A DNA stretch of 64,000 bases. Source: Enterobacter sp. JBIWA008 (GTDB lineage Bacteria; Pseudomonadota; Gammaproteobacteria; Enterobacterales; Enterobacteriaceae). The position numbers and the translations under genes were made by a program. The notes under the pieces were generated by a model that was given only the letters and a program-made list of their open reading frames with translations, was not told where the DNA came from and ran no database searches. Every line of letters starts with the position of its first letter. Within the stretch, counting starts at the first letter, position 1. Positions 35,248 through 44,536 of the stretch are shown piece by piece. The stretch lies in contig NZ_CP074149.1 in assembly GCF_019968765.1 (NCBI RefSeq), positions 62,001 to 126,000 on the forward strand. The letters are read 5' to 3'.

Positions 35248-35670
35248 ATGTATGCCAAATCTTTCATCGCCCTTGACGGCAATGGTCGTCTCACCGGAGC
35301 CAGAACGGCACAACGGCATCCGTATGACCGCTACACCTGCCACCTGTGCGGCAGTGCGCTGCGATACCATCCTGAATACAACACTGAGCGACCGTTCTTT
35401 GAACACCGGTCCGACATGCTGACATATAACGGGCGACAGCATTGTCCGTATGTCAACCTGGAAGCGAAAGGGACCAGCCATATCCGGCAGCTGCAATGGT
35501 ATGTACCGGATGCCTGTCTGCTGGTTTACCGCGCCGGCTGGCACTGCAGTGGTTGCAACAGCAATTATCACGGTGAGCGCTATTGCCTGACCTGCCGAAC
35601 CGGTGAGTTCAGCAGGATGCTCTCTGATGCTGAAACCCGGACTGCAGAGGTAACGGCATGCGCGTACTGA
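35248..35670 (+). CDS. Putative zinc-ribbon protein, tandem paralog 1
   Basis: The start at MYAKSFIALDG (35248, with AAGGAG before it) gives a 140-residue protein. It has paired cysteines in two ribbons (YTCHLCGSAL and WHCSGCNSNY ... YCLTCRTG). Such proteins sit beside AlpA and inovirus Gp2-like genes in Enterobacteriaceae islands; function unknown. The gene overlaps the next by 13 bases, a paralog in another frame. Confidence 0.65.
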   Translation: MYAKSFIALDGNGRLTGARTAQRHPYDRYTCHLCGSALRYHPEYNTERPFFEHRSDMLTYNGRQHCPYVNLEAKGTSHIRQLQWYVPDACLLVYRAGWHCSGCNSNYHGERYCLTCRTGEFSRMLSDAETRTAEVTACAY

Positions 35671-36074
35671 AATGTTACCTGGCAAATGACCGTGAAGGTC
35701 ACTTTGTGACAGCCGGTGAGGCCATGAGCGCACCGGGGAAAATATGGAGCTGTGCTTCCTGTGGCTGTCGTCTGGTGCTGCATGCCGGCACTTTCAGCGA
35801 CCCGGCATGGTTTGAACACGATACGCAAACCGTGGCCCGGGATGTGCTGATGAAGTGTGCCCATCTTGACCCGGAAGTGAAAGCTGAGGCCCGGCACAGG
35901 AAGCTGCGCAATATGCTCAACGGAGTGGATGCAACGGTGATGACGCTGTCCTGGTACTGTGTGTGGTGCGGTGACCACTATCAGGGCGTGAAGCACTGTT
36001 ACCGGTGCCAGACCGGTATCTACAGCATCGAAGAGGCTAACTGGCAGATAAATTATATCTGCAGTTCCGGATAG
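35658..36074 (+). CDS. Putative zinc-ribbon protein, tandem paralog 2
   Basis: A 138-residue protein with the same layout as its upstream neighbour: WSCASCGCRLVLHAG, WFEHDTQTV, WYCVWCGDHYQGVKHCYRCQTG. Tandem overlap suggests an old duplication and coordinated expression. No enzymatic role is evident. Confidence 0.65.
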   Translation: MRVLKCYLANDREGHFVTAGEAMSAPGKIWSCASCGCRLVLHAGTFSDPAWFEHDTQTVARDVLMKCAHLDPEVKAEARHRKLRNMLNGVDATVMTLSWYCVWCGDHYQGVKHCYRCQTGIYSIEEANWQINYICSSG

Positions 36075-36150
36075 TCCCCCCATCCTTATGAACCCGATAC
36101 CGCCGTAGAGGCGGTGTTCTCCCTGATTTAACCCAAAGAGAGTCTGCATT

Positions 36151-36681
36151 GTGAATCATTCTTACACACGGGCGTCCGATGCTGTCAGCGCGGATGCCTT
36201 CAGTACGCGTGCATTTCTGCAACAGGCCGTTGACCATTACCCGCGACTGGCGGCATTCAGCTTTACGCTGAAATTGCCGTATCGAGAAACCATGAGCGAA
36301 TACCGGTCATTTATTCTGCGTTTCCACACTGAGGTCTGGCAGCGCACCGGTGAATATTCGCGCCAGCGTTCACCGCCAACGATCCTGCGATGGATGTGGG
36401 AGTCTGTCAGTGCACCAGAGTGCAAAATGGTGCTGCTGATGAATCTTGATACGCTGGGAGCCTTGCGCGACGAGGTCGTACAGCAGGAGATGAGCGGGTT
36501 ACTCAGAGAGGCATGGTGCACGGTGATACATGCTGATAACAACGTCGCCAATATGTTATCTTTCACTATCAGTCGTACTGACGGATGTTCATTTACACTG
36601 CCATTCAGTCAGTTACAGGCCCGGGCGAATGAAATGGTATCTCCCGTGATGACGGCCAGAACGGCTGTGGTTTGCCCGTGA
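36151..36681 (+). CDS. Second inovirus Gp2/YfjJ-like protein
   Basis: The 176-residue product starts at a GTG (36151) and resembles the Gp2/YfjJ proteins (RSPPTILRWMWESVSAPECK, VLLMNLDTLGAL, LREAWCTVIHADNNVANML) but is more distant than the one at 33999, and the HYH motif is lost. It may be a decayed or specialised copy. Confidence 0.5.
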   Translation: MNHSYTRASDAVSADAFSTRAFLQQAVDHYPRLAAFSFTLKLPYRETMSEYRSFILRFHTEVWQRTGEYSRQRSPPTILRWMWESVSAPECKMVLLMNLDTLGALRDEVVQQEMSGLLREAWCTVIHADNNVANMLSFTISRTDGCSFTLPFSQLQARANEMVSPVMTARTAVVCP

Positions 36682-36760
36682 CGGAAAAGACTTCTCCATT
36701 TAAGGGGATGTCAGTTATACAGAGCTTCCCCGATGTATTCCGCGCCGATATAATTTCTGA

Positions 36761-37372
36761 ATGAAAAAAGCTCATGATACCTTACCCCCGGAACAAACCG
36801 TCACAGCACTGGCACATTTTGCATGGTGTGCCCTTATCGCCTTACGTACCGCTCAGCAGGATGGTCAGGCGCTGTCGCCACTCAGCACGCATACATTTTT
36901 GCTGCGCTGGCTGACAGTGGCTTATAAGCAAAAACGGTTCCCGCGTACCATTGCATCCGATATTGAAGGGTTACTGACGCTGGGGCGTAACAAAGGTCTT
37001 GCCGCCAGCTTATTCAGTCGTCTGGAATATCTCTGGTCTTCGTGCAACGGACTGGTGTCTGCTCAGTCAGATTTGTACCGTCTGACGTACGCAATTGAAC
37101 AGCTTAAATCGCAGGGCTGGACCAATGCCGTGGTAAATGACGAAGACTGGGACAATGAAGCGCTTCTGGTCCAGGAATACAGTGGTATGGATGCACTGCT
37201 GGTAAGGAAGTCGGCACTGACCGGTGGATTTTCGGATGAGGGCAAACTGGTTGCACCGGTGGAATTTCTGGTGACGGGCAACCTGTCAGCATGTACAGAG
37301 GTTTTTCAGGCCCATGCGCTCCCGTCGGTCATGGTGGCGTTGAACCGGATCGCATTACAACCTGAGCAATAG
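36761..37372 (+). CDS. DUF2913 family protein
   Basis: The 203-residue protein fits the enterobacterial DUF2913 family (LAHFAWCALIALRTAQQDGQALSPLSTH, FLLRWLTVAYKQKRFPRTIASDIEGLL, YLWSSCNGLVSAQSDLYRLTYAIEQLKSQGWTNAVV). Function is unknown. It is the last recognisable island gene before the secretion locus and is followed by a 680-base gap. Confidence 0.7.
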   Translation: MKKAHDTLPPEQTVTALAHFAWCALIALRTAQQDGQALSPLSTHTFLLRWLTVAYKQKRFPRTIASDIEGLLTLGRNKGLAASLFSRLEYLWSSCNGLVSAQSDLYRLTYAIEQLKSQGWTNAVVNDEDWDNEALLVQEYSGMDALLVRKSALTGGFSDEGKLVAPVEFLVTGNLSACTEVFQAHALPSVMVALNRIALQPEQ

Positions 37373-38052
37373 AACAAACATTCTCAACGCATTAGTCAGT
37401 CTGATCACTGTCCATTTCCTGAACGGCAGGTGTTCAGGTCGTGCTTACTTCCGGTATTGAGGCATGTGTAAAGGGTCGTCGTGACATTTCCTTTCTTCTG
37501 ACGACAACAAATAAGCCCCGTTTAAATGAAAAATAAGAAATGATGAAAACCTGAAAATGTCGTCAATTTTTCACATGCTCAGTCACGTCCTGCTTCTCAT
37601 TTTTGATAAAAGTACAAAATCAGATATTTCACGGGGTTGGTGGTATTTTGTACAAGTTTGCTCCCTAAGCTAAATTGATCATTTGCTGCACACCCTTATC
37701 CCATAAGGCTTGAAGGGGTTATGCAAGAAAATTCTTATAAATCAGAAAGATGATCTGTAATTGTTAAAAACTTAAAATGTAAAATATTGTTACATTTTTT
37801 TGTTTCCTATCTGGCAGGGAACGTTCCTACACTCCGGCTATTGGGTTTTATCCGAAATTTTTCATTTCAGACAAATGCTCAAACATACAGTGTCGGCATG
37901 CTGGTGGATGGAATGCGCCCGCTTTTTAATTCCGGGATTTTTATTTACGTCGGATGACGCGAACCGGAAAGTTGTTCTGGCAGGGTAATTTTTTCTTATT
38001 TATTTCTCACTGGCATTGACCGTTTCTATTTCTCCATAGAACAGGGACAGCC
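37373..38052. promoter_or_regulatory. 680-base A+T-rich gap upstream of tssB
   Basis: No gene is evident (a 62-codon frame at 37800 lacks any support). It should hold the promoter of the secretion operon that starts at 38053. Two inverted repeats are visible: GTACAAAAT/ATTTTGTAC (37612-37653) and AAAATGTAA/TTACATTTT (37774-37798). Being A+T-rich it is a likely H-NS target. A sigma-54 site could not be identified with confidence. It also marks the border of the island genes. Confidence 0.45.
37612..37653. repeat. 9-bp inverted repeat in the tss promoter region
   Basis: Perfect arms GTACAAAAT and ATTTTGTAC lie 24 bases apart in the gap before tssB. They could be an operator or an island-end sequence; nothing more is known. 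Confidence 0.4.
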
Positions 38053-38553
38053 ATGTCTAATTCTTCCTTTCAGTCCGAAATCCCTAAAGCGCGTATTAAT
38101 CTCAAGCTCGATTTGCATACGGGGGGCGCGAGCAAGAAAACGGAGCTCCCCCTGAAATTACTGGTGGCGGGCGACTTCAGTCACGGTCAGGAATCTGCCC
38201 CCCTGTCTGAGCGCAAAAAAGTTGATTTGAATAAAAATAATTTCGACTCAGTGTTGTCCGAATATTCCCCAAAAGTCAGTCTGACCGTTAAAAACACGCT
38301 TGCTGATGACGGCAGTGAAGACAACATCAGCCTGACCTTCCGGAGCATGAAGGATTTCACCCCGGAGCAGGTTTCCCGGCAAATTCCTCAGCTGAAGGCG
38401 ATGCTTTCCATGCGCAACCTGCTTCGCGATTTAAAAGCGAACCTGCTGGACAATCAGGCTTTCCGAAAGGAGCTGGAAAAAATTCTGCTCGACCCGGCGT
38501 TAAGCGCAGAACTCAGAGCCGAACTCTCAGCCCTAGCGCCTAAGCAGCCATAA
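38053..38553 (+). CDS. tssB: T6SS contractile sheath small subunit TssB
   Basis: The 166-residue protein is TssB/VipA (SSFQSEIPKARINLKLDLHT, LPLKLLVAGDFSHGQE, ISLTFRSMKDFTPEQVSRQIPQL). With TssC it forms the contractile sheath that drives the Hcp tube. It opens the locus and has a GGGACA ribosome site at the right spacing. The order tssB-tssC-tssK-tssL follows the enterobacterial type. Confidence 0.97.
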   Translation: MSNSSFQSEIPKARINLKLDLHTGGASKKTELPLKLLVAGDFSHGQESAPLSERKKVDLNKNNFDSVLSEYSPKVSLTVKNTLADDGSEDNISLTFRSMKDFTPEQVSRQIPQLKAMLSMRNLLRDLKANLLDNQAFRKELEKILLDPALSAELRAELSALAPKQP

Positions 38554-38592
38554 AGGTCACGATGATTTAACGGATTAAAAAGGAAGATGCTG

Positions 38593-40134
38593 ATGTCTGT
38601 AAAAAATGAGAATGCGGCTGGTGGCGAAAGCGTGGTGCTGGAACGTCCTGCGGCAGGTGGGGTTTATGCATCCCTGTTTGAAAAAATCAACCTTAACCCG
38701 GTGTCCGAGCTGAGTGCGCTGGATATCTGGCAGGACGCGCAGGCGATGTCGGATGCGACCGCGGATGAACGTTTAACTGCGGGGATGCAGGTGTTCCTGG
38801 AGTGTCTGACAAAATCGGGCTCCAAAGTTGAAAAACTCGACAAAAACCTGATTGACCACCATATCGCAGAGCTGGACTACCAGATTAGCCGTCAGCTCGA
38901 TGCGGTCATGCACAGCGAAGAATTCCAGGCGGTGGAGAGCCTGTGGCGCGGCGTTAAATCCCTGGTCGACAAAACCGATTTTCGCCAGAACGTCAAGGTT
39001 GAGCTGCTGGATATGTCTAAAGAAGACCTGCGTCAGGACTTCGAAGACAGTCCGGAAATCATTCAGAGCGGACTGTATAAACATACATATATTGATGAGT
39101 ATGACACCCCGGGCGGTGAGCCGATTGCCGCGCTGATTTCCGCTTACGAATTTGATGCGTCAGCGCAGGATGTTGCTCTGCTGCGCAACATTTCAAAAGT
39201 GTCTGCCGCAGCGCATATGCCGTTTATCGGCTCTGCAGGTCCGAAATTTTTCCTCAAGGATTCGATGGAGGAAGTTGCGGCCATTAAGGACATTGGTAAC
39301 TACTTCGACCGTGCGGAGTACATCAAGTGGAAATCCTTCCGCGAGACGGACGATGCCCGTTATATCGGTCTGGTGATGCCGCGCGTGCTGGGTCGCCTGC
39401 CGTATGGCCCGGATACTGTGCCGGTTCGTAGCTTCAACTACGTGGAAGAAGTGAAAGGCCCCGATCACGATAAATACCTGTGGACCAACGCATCCTTCGC
39501 CTTTGCATCCAACATGGTTCGTAGCTTCATCAACAACGGCTGGTGTGTACAAATTCGTGGCCCGCAGGCCGGCGGAGCCGTGCAGGACCTGCCAATTCAT
39601 CTGTACGATCTGGGTACCGGCAATCAGGTGAAGATCCCGTCAGAAGTGATGATCCCGGAAACCCGTGAGTTTGAGTTTGCGAACCTGGGCTTTATTCCGC
39701 TAAGTTATTATAAAAACAGAGATTATTCCTGCTTCTTCAGCGCCAACTCGACCCAGAAGCCAGCGCTGTATGACACCGCAGATGCCACGGCCAACAGCCG
39801 TATCAATGCCCGTCTGCCGTACATCTTCCTGCTGTCGCGTATTGCACACTACCTGAAGTTGATTCAGCGTGAAAATATCGGCACAACCAAAGACCGTCGT
39901 CTGCTGGAGCTTGAGCTCAACACCTGGGTGCGCAGTCTGGTGACCGAAATGACCGACCCGGGCGACGAGCTGCAGGCCTCTCACCCGCTGCGTGATGCGA
40001 AAGTTGTGGTGGAAGATATCGAGGATAATCCGGGCTTCTTCCGCGTGAAGCTGTACGCCGTGCCACACTTCCAGGTGGAAGGGATGGACGTCAACCTGTC
40101 GCTGGTTTCCCAGATGCCGAAAGCCAAATCGTAA
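38593..40134 (+). CDS. tssC: T6SS contractile sheath large subunit TssC
   Basis: I start at the second ATG (38593, MSVKNENAAGG) because AGGAAG then lies 6 bases away; the frame from 38587 has its ATG directly on the site. The 513-residue protein has typical TssC/VipB blocks (LDYQISRQLDAVMHSEEFQAVESLWRG, PGGEPIAALISAYEF, FEFANLGFIPLSYYK). It co-assembles with TssB and is recycled by ClpV. Confidence 0.97.
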   Translation: MSVKNENAAGGESVVLERPAAGGVYASLFEKINLNPVSELSALDIWQDAQAMSDATADERLTAGMQVFLECLTKSGSKVEKLDKNLIDHHIAELDYQISRQLDAVMHSEEFQAVESLWRGVKSLVDKTDFRQNVKVELLDMSKEDLRQDFEDSPEIIQSGLYKHTYIDEYDTPGGEPIAALISAYEFDASAQDVALLRNISKVSAAAHMPFIGSAGPKFFLKDSMEEVAAIKDIGNYFDRAEYIKWKSFRETDDARYIGLVMPRVLGRLPYGPDTVPVRSFNYVEEVKGPDHDKYLWTNASFAFASNMVRSFINNGWCVQIRGPQAGGAVQDLPIHLYDLGTGNQVKIPSEVMIPETREFEFANLGFIPLSYYKNRDYSCFFSANSTQKPALYDTADATANSRINARLPYIFLLSRIAHYLKLIQRENIGTTKDRRLLELELNTWVRSLVTEMTDPGDELQASHPLRDAKVVVEDIEDNPGFFRVKLYAVPHFQVEGMDVNLSLVSQMPKAKS

Positions 40135-40152
40135 GGCGAGGGGAAATCAGGG

Positions 40153-41490
40153 ATGAAAATTTACCGCCCACTTTGGGAGGATGGGGCCGCTCTGGCCCCG
40201 CAACAATTCCAGCAGCAGGCCCGCTGGAGTGAATACGTTGCCGACATGGTCGCCCGGATGGGTGTTTCTCATCCCTGGGGCGTGGTGGCGGCAGAATTTG
40301 ATGATGCCGCACTGGCGCTCTCGCGCCTGAACGCCACCCGTCTGGTCGTACGTTTCCAGGATGGCACGATTGTTGATACGGATCTGGCGGATAATATTCC
40401 GCCGGTCTGTGATTTGTCTGCCGCAAACGGCTCTGAGGCTGTTGAGGTGGTTGCCGCACTGCCGCTGCTGAGCGCCAGCGGTGGCAACCTTGATAACGGC
40501 CAGGACAGTGAGCGCCCGCGTCGCTGGAAAGCAGAGCGTGTGGTGGTGCAGGAACTGGCCGGCCATGAAAGCGGGGAGCTTGCGATCCTGCGTCATGCGC
40601 TGACCCTGCGTCTGTCCAGCCAGGAAAACGCAGCATACCTGACCTGTCCGGTGGCCCGTCTGGTGCGTAATGCACAGGGGCAGTGGAGCCGGGACCCGTC
40701 CTTTATCCCGCCAATGCTGTCTGCTGCTGCCAGTCCGTGGCTTGCCACCGAACTGGGTGACCTGCTGGTCCGTCTGCAGGCCCGTCGCCGTCGACTGATG
40801 GCCATGCGCCGGGAAAGCAATGAGCGGATGGCCGACTTTGCGGTCGCGGATGTCTCCCTGTTCTGGCTGCTCAATGCCCTGAACAGCGCCGAGCCGGTGC
40901 TGACGGAGCTGTTTCAGACGCCTGAGCGTCACCCGGAACTGCTGTACCGCGAACTGACCCGTCTGGCCGGCAGCCTGCTGACTTTCTCACTTGAGCACGA
41001 CGCCGGCGATATTCCTGCTTACCAGCACGATGCACCGGAGCGGGTATTCCCGCCGCTGCTGGCACTGCTCGATAAGCTGCTGGAAGCGAGCCTGCCGTCA
41101 CGGGTGGTGAGTATCCACCTGGAGCATCAGGATCAGATCTGGAAAGGTGCCCTGCACGATGCGCGCCTGCGCGAAGGGGCGGATTTCTACCTCTCCGTAC
41201 GTTCCTCCATGCCGAACCATGAGCTTCAGACGAAATTCCCGCAGCTGTGTAAAGCGGGCAGCTTTGAAGATGTGTCGGATGTGGTGAATGTGGCTCTGAG
41301 CGGGATGGTTATCAAGCCGCTGACCCATGTGCCGGCCGCTATCCCGTTACGCCTTGAGAACCAGTATTTCTCGCTGGATCTGAGTAGTGAGGCAGCGCGG
41401 GCGATGCTGGAAGCGGGAAGCTGCACCTTCTATACCCCGCGCTCACTGGGGGATGTGAAACTTGAACTCTTTGCGGTGCTGCGCACATGA
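40153..41490 (+). CDS. tssK: T6SS baseplate subunit TssK
   Basis: The 445-residue protein shows TssK features: MKIYRPLWEDGAALAPQQFQQQARW, RPFQDGTIVDTD-like region, SVRSSMPNHELQTKFPQLCK and the C-terminal trimeric neck. TssK links the baseplate to the TssJLM membrane complex. Its stop overlaps tssL by 4 bases (ATGA). Ribosome site GAGGGGAAA. Confidence 0.96.
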   Translation: MKIYRPLWEDGAALAPQQFQQQARWSEYVADMVARMGVSHPWGVVAAEFDDAALALSRLNATRLVVRFQDGTIVDTDLADNIPPVCDLSAANGSEAVEVVAALPLLSASGGNLDNGQDSERPRRWKAERVVVQELAGHESGELAILRHALTLRLSSQENAAYLTCPVARLVRNAQGQWSRDPSFIPPMLSAAASPWLATELGDLLVRLQARRRRLMAMRRESNERMADFAVADVSLFWLLNALNSAEPVLTELFQTPERHPELLYRELTRLAGSLLTFSLEHDAGDIPAYQHDAPERVFPPLLALLDKLLEASLPSRVVSIHLEHQDQIWKGALHDARLREGADFYLSVRSSMPNHELQTKFPQLCKAGSFEDVSDVVNVALSGMVIKPLTHVPAAIPLRLENQYFSLDLSSEAARAMLEAGSCTFYTPRSLGDVKLELFAVLRT

Positions 41491-42140
41491 ATACATCAGA
41501 AATAAGTCAAATTGAGCGTATTTTCTACCCCGGCTGGCTGATGGCCAGCCAGCTGCGGGGCGGACAGGAGGTTCGTGACGGGGAAGGTCTCTATCGTCGG
41601 GCCTGCCGTCTGGTGCAGGAGGCAAAAGCGACGCTCACGGAGGCAGGTTACAGCGACATCAGCTGTGACCATATGGTGTATGCCCTGTGTGCACTGCTTG
41701 ATGAGAGCGTGATGAACCGGGGAACCACCGATGATGGTTATCTGACCTGGCGGCGTGACCCGCTGCAGGCACACTTCTTTGGCACTCTCAATGCCGGTGA
41801 GGAGCTGTGGGAAAGGATCCGGGACCTGCTGAAAGAAACCGCCCCTGACGCCGCCGTCCTGACCTGTATGCACCGGACTTTGCAACTGGGGTTTGTGGGG
41901 CAATATCGTGCTCAGGATGATGAGCGTCGGGAAGATATTGTTCGCGCGCTTGCGGAGCGGGTACCGGCCTTTACGCTGGCACAGGACGCTCCCATTGTTG
42001 CTCGGGCATCACGCCTGCGCAGCGGCCGTCGCGGGTACTGGCTGAGCTGGGTTGTGGCCGCTGTCGCCCTGGTGGCGCTCTGGTTCTTCCTTTCGTCTTC
42101 GCTTACCGGGCTGGTAAGCCAGATTGTCAGGCCGGGGTAA
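41487..42140 (+). CDS. tssL: T6SS membrane complex protein TssL (DotU family)
   Basis: The 217-residue protein has the DotU cytoplasmic domain (YALCALLDESVMNRG, LQAHFFGTLNAGEELWERI) and a single C-terminal membrane anchor (WLSWVVAAVALVALWFFLSS). It lacks a peptidoglycan-binding extension; that activity is provided by the next gene, an OmpA-family protein, as in other loci of this kind. Confidence 0.95.
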   Translation: MNTSEISQIERIFYPGWLMASQLRGGQEVRDGEGLYRRACRLVQEAKATLTEAGYSDISCDHMVYALCALLDESVMNRGTTDDGYLTWRRDPLQAHFFGTLNAGEELWERIRDLLKETAPDAAVLTCMHRTLQLGFVGQYRAQDDERREDIVRALAERVPAFTLAQDAPIVARASRLRSGRRGYWLSWVVAAVALVALWFFLSSSLTGLVSQIVRPG

Positions 42141-42143
42141 GCG

Positions 42144-43868
42144 ATGCGGGATACGTACCGAAGTCTGTTAACTGCTCTGGGTGCTGTACTGGCGCTGTGG
42201 CTCATCCTGGGATTCTGGCCACTGTCCTCGGGCAGCCGTGTGGCACTCAGCCTGCTGGTTGTTCTGGTGTCCGGGGGGATGCTCTGGCGTCAGCGCAGGG
42301 CTTCTCAGGCGCGGACGACCGCTGTCCGGGATATTGTGGATGAAAACCTGCCGCCGGAAGATTTTCAGGGTGCGGTGATCCTTGTTTGTGGCGACAACAG
42401 CCCACTGTTTGTGTCCGGCTCCCGTCACCGGGAAACCCGACAGGGCTGGTATCTGTGGGTGAAGGATGCGGAGCAGTTGCCACTCCTGGCACAACACCTG
42501 AGCCTGGTGCGTCCGGCTCAGGTGTCGCAAATCTCCGTCATGCTGGCGGTGGTACCTGAACAGCACACCTCCGGCGATGATTTTACCCAGAATCTTCGGG
42601 GCTGGCAGCGTGCTGTCGTCCAGTGCCGTGCAGCATTTGGCAGCATCCCCCCGCTGTGGGCCGCGACCTGGGTATCGCCCCCCGTGGCCTGTGCACAGGC
42701 AGAACCCGTCTGGTTTACCACGGTAAGTCAGCGAAGCGGTATTCAGGTGTATCAGCCCGGTCAGAGCAATGTGTCACTGACGGAGTGGGTCCGGGAAACC
42801 GGTTCAGACGGACGCCTTTCGCGCCTGAGTCAGGGTCTGTGGCTGGACAGTCTGCTTGCCTGGCAAAGCAGCGCGGTGAATGACCTGCTTTCGGTTCGCC
42901 AGGGTGAACTGCCGGTGATGAAGCCCTGCGTGCTGGGTATGTGCTTGGTGCCGGTGAGCGGTATCGCGGGCAATCTCTGGCAACAGCACATCACTTCCGT
43001 GACGACGCTGCCACCGGATGCCGCCGTAACCACCGAGCCACTGCCGCTGCCTGAACTGCTGCTGCCTGCGCTACCACGCCGACATGGTGTCAGCCGCAGG
43101 ATGGTGTTCTGGCGTTATGCCGGGTTGCTGGGCGGGATTTTCCTGGCGCTGGCCATGCTGGCGTCCTGGATGAACAACCAGCGTCTCATCCGTAATGTGG
43201 GCGATCACCTTGCGTTATATCACCAGCTGACGGGGAAGCCTGTGGCACCGAAACTGCGTGCGCAGCAGCGCCTCAGAGCCGATGGCGCATTGCTGGACGA
43301 CTGGGCGCGTCGTGGGGAGCCACTGCGTTATCGCCTGGGGCTGTATCAGGGGCTGCGCCTGGTACCGCCTATTGAGGCCGCCGTCAGCGACTGGGCTCCA
43401 CCGCCACCGCCTCCACCGGTCATTAAGAAAATCATTCAGGGTCCGAAAACCCTTCGCCTTGACAGCATGTCGCTGTTCGATTCGGGCAAATCGGCGCTGA
43501 AAGCCGGGTCCACCAGAATGCTGGTCAACTCACTGGTCGGTATCAAAGCGAAGCCGGGCTGGCTGATTGTGGTGTCAGGTCACACCGACAACACCGGCAA
43601 TCCAAAACTGAACCAGACGCTTTCACTTAAGCGTGCCGAAGCGGTGCGCAACTGGATGCGTGATACCGGTGATGTACCGGAAAGCTGTTTTGCGGTGCAG
43701 GGCTATGGCGAGAGCCGTCCGCTCGCAACCAATGACACCCCGGATGGGCGCGCGCTCAACCGCCGTGTCGAAATCAGTCTGGTACCGCAGGCCAGTGCCT
43801 GTCAGATACCCGGCAAAACCCCAGCGTCATCGCAGGATGATGACGTATCACAATCAAATGGAGAGTAA
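42144..43868 (+). CDS. T6SS-associated OmpA-family membrane protein (TagL-like)
   Basis: The 574-residue protein has two N-terminal membrane segments, another near 325-345 (YAGLLGGIFLALAMLASW), a proline-rich linker (PPPPPPP) and a C-terminal OmpA-like domain (TLRLDSMSLFDSGKSAL, IVVSGHTDNTGNPKLN, GYGESRPLATN, RALNRRVEISL) that binds peptidoglycan. Three bases separate it from tssL. It probably anchors the membrane complex to the wall. Its N-terminal half has a faint resemblance to IcmF-like regions. Confidence 0.85.
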   Translation: MRDTYRSLLTALGAVLALWLILGFWPLSSGSRVALSLLVVLVSGGMLWRQRRASQARTTAVRDIVDENLPPEDFQGAVILVCGDNSPLFVSGSRHRETRQGWYLWVKDAEQLPLLAQHLSLVRPAQVSQISVMLAVVPEQHTSGDDFTQNLRGWQRAVVQCRAAFGSIPPLWAATWVSPPVACAQAEPVWFTTVSQRSGIQVYQPGQSNVSLTEWVRETGSDGRLSRLSQGLWLDSLLAWQSSAVNDLLSVRQGELPVMKPCVLGMCLVPVSGIAGNLWQQHITSVTTLPPDAAVTTEPLPLPELLLPALPRRHGVSRRMVFWRYAGLLGGIFLALAMLASWMNNQRLIRNVGDHLALYHQLTGKPVAPKLRAQQRLRADGALLDDWARRGEPLRYRLGLYQGLRLVPPIEAAVSDWAPPPPPPPVIKKIIQGPKTLRLDSMSLFDSGKSALKAGSTRMLVNSLVGIKAKPGWLIVVSGHTDNTGNPKLNQTLSLKRAEAVRNWMRDTGDVPESCFAVQGYGESRPLATNDTPDGRALNRRVEISLVPQASACQIPGKTPASSQDDDVSQSNGE

Positions 43869-43873
43869 CTCTC

Positions 43874-44365
43874 ATGGCAATTCCTGTTTATCTTTGGCTG
43901 AAAGACGACGGCGGCGCGGACATTAAAGGGTCTGTTGACGTTCAGGATCGTGAAGGCAGCATCGAAGTGGTAGCACAGCAGCATAACCTGTACATCCCGA
44001 CCGACAACAACACCGGCAAGCTGACCGGTACCCGTATCCACACCCCGTTCCTGTTCACCAAGGAAATCGACTCGTCCAGCCCGTACCTGTACAAGGCGGT
44101 GACCACTGGTCAGACCCTTAAGTCTGCGGAATTCAAGTGGTACAAGATCAACGACGCGGGCCAGGAAGTGGAGTACTTCAACACCAAACTGGAAAACGTG
44201 AAAGTGGTGAAAGTGAACCCTGTGATGCACGACATCAAGGATCCTTCCTACGAGAAGCACAACCACCTTGAGCAGATCGAACTGCGTTACGAAAAAATCA
44301 CCTGGACCTACAAAGACGGCAACATCATTCATTCCGATTCCTGGAACGAACGCGCCACTGCGTAA
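43874..44365 (+). CDS. hcp: T6SS tube protein Hcp (TssD)
   Basis: The 163-residue protein is Hcp (MAIPVYLWLKDDGGADIKG, EGSIEVVAQQHNLY, HTPFLFTKEIDSSSPYLYKAV, LRYEKITWTYKDGNIIHSDSW). It polymerises into the tube that carries effectors. It is followed by its own terminator, as expected for a highly expressed tube gene. Confidence 0.97.
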   Translation: MAIPVYLWLKDDGGADIKGSVDVQDREGSIEVVAQQHNLYIPTDNNTGKLTGTRIHTPFLFTKEIDSSSPYLYKAVTTGQTLKSAEFKWYKINDAGQEVEYFNTKLENVKVVKVNPVMHDIKDPSYEKHNHLEQIELRYEKITWTYKDGNIIHSDSWNERATA

Positions 44366-44372
44366 GTCGCAT

Positions 44373-44400
44373 GCGGACAGGGCCCTGTCCGCAGTTTTTT
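44373..44400 (+). terminator. Terminator after hcp
   Basis: An 8-bp stem (GCGGACAG with CTGTCCGC) 7 bases after the hcp stop, followed by a run of Ts. It partly uncouples hcp from clpV. Confidence 0.9.
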
Positions 44401-44536
44401 GCTGAGTGCCTGTACGTAACGGGCTTTCAGCAAAGAAAACCACAAACTGCCAGCCTGACCATATGCGCTTTGGTCCCCTTCACGGGAAACAGCGATGGGC
44501 GGTAGCGTGTCCAGGAACCGACAAAGAGAGAGATTC

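Noticed and set aside
37800..37988. 62-codon plus-strand frame before tssB
   Set aside because: Lies in a likely promoter region with no ribosome site or homology.
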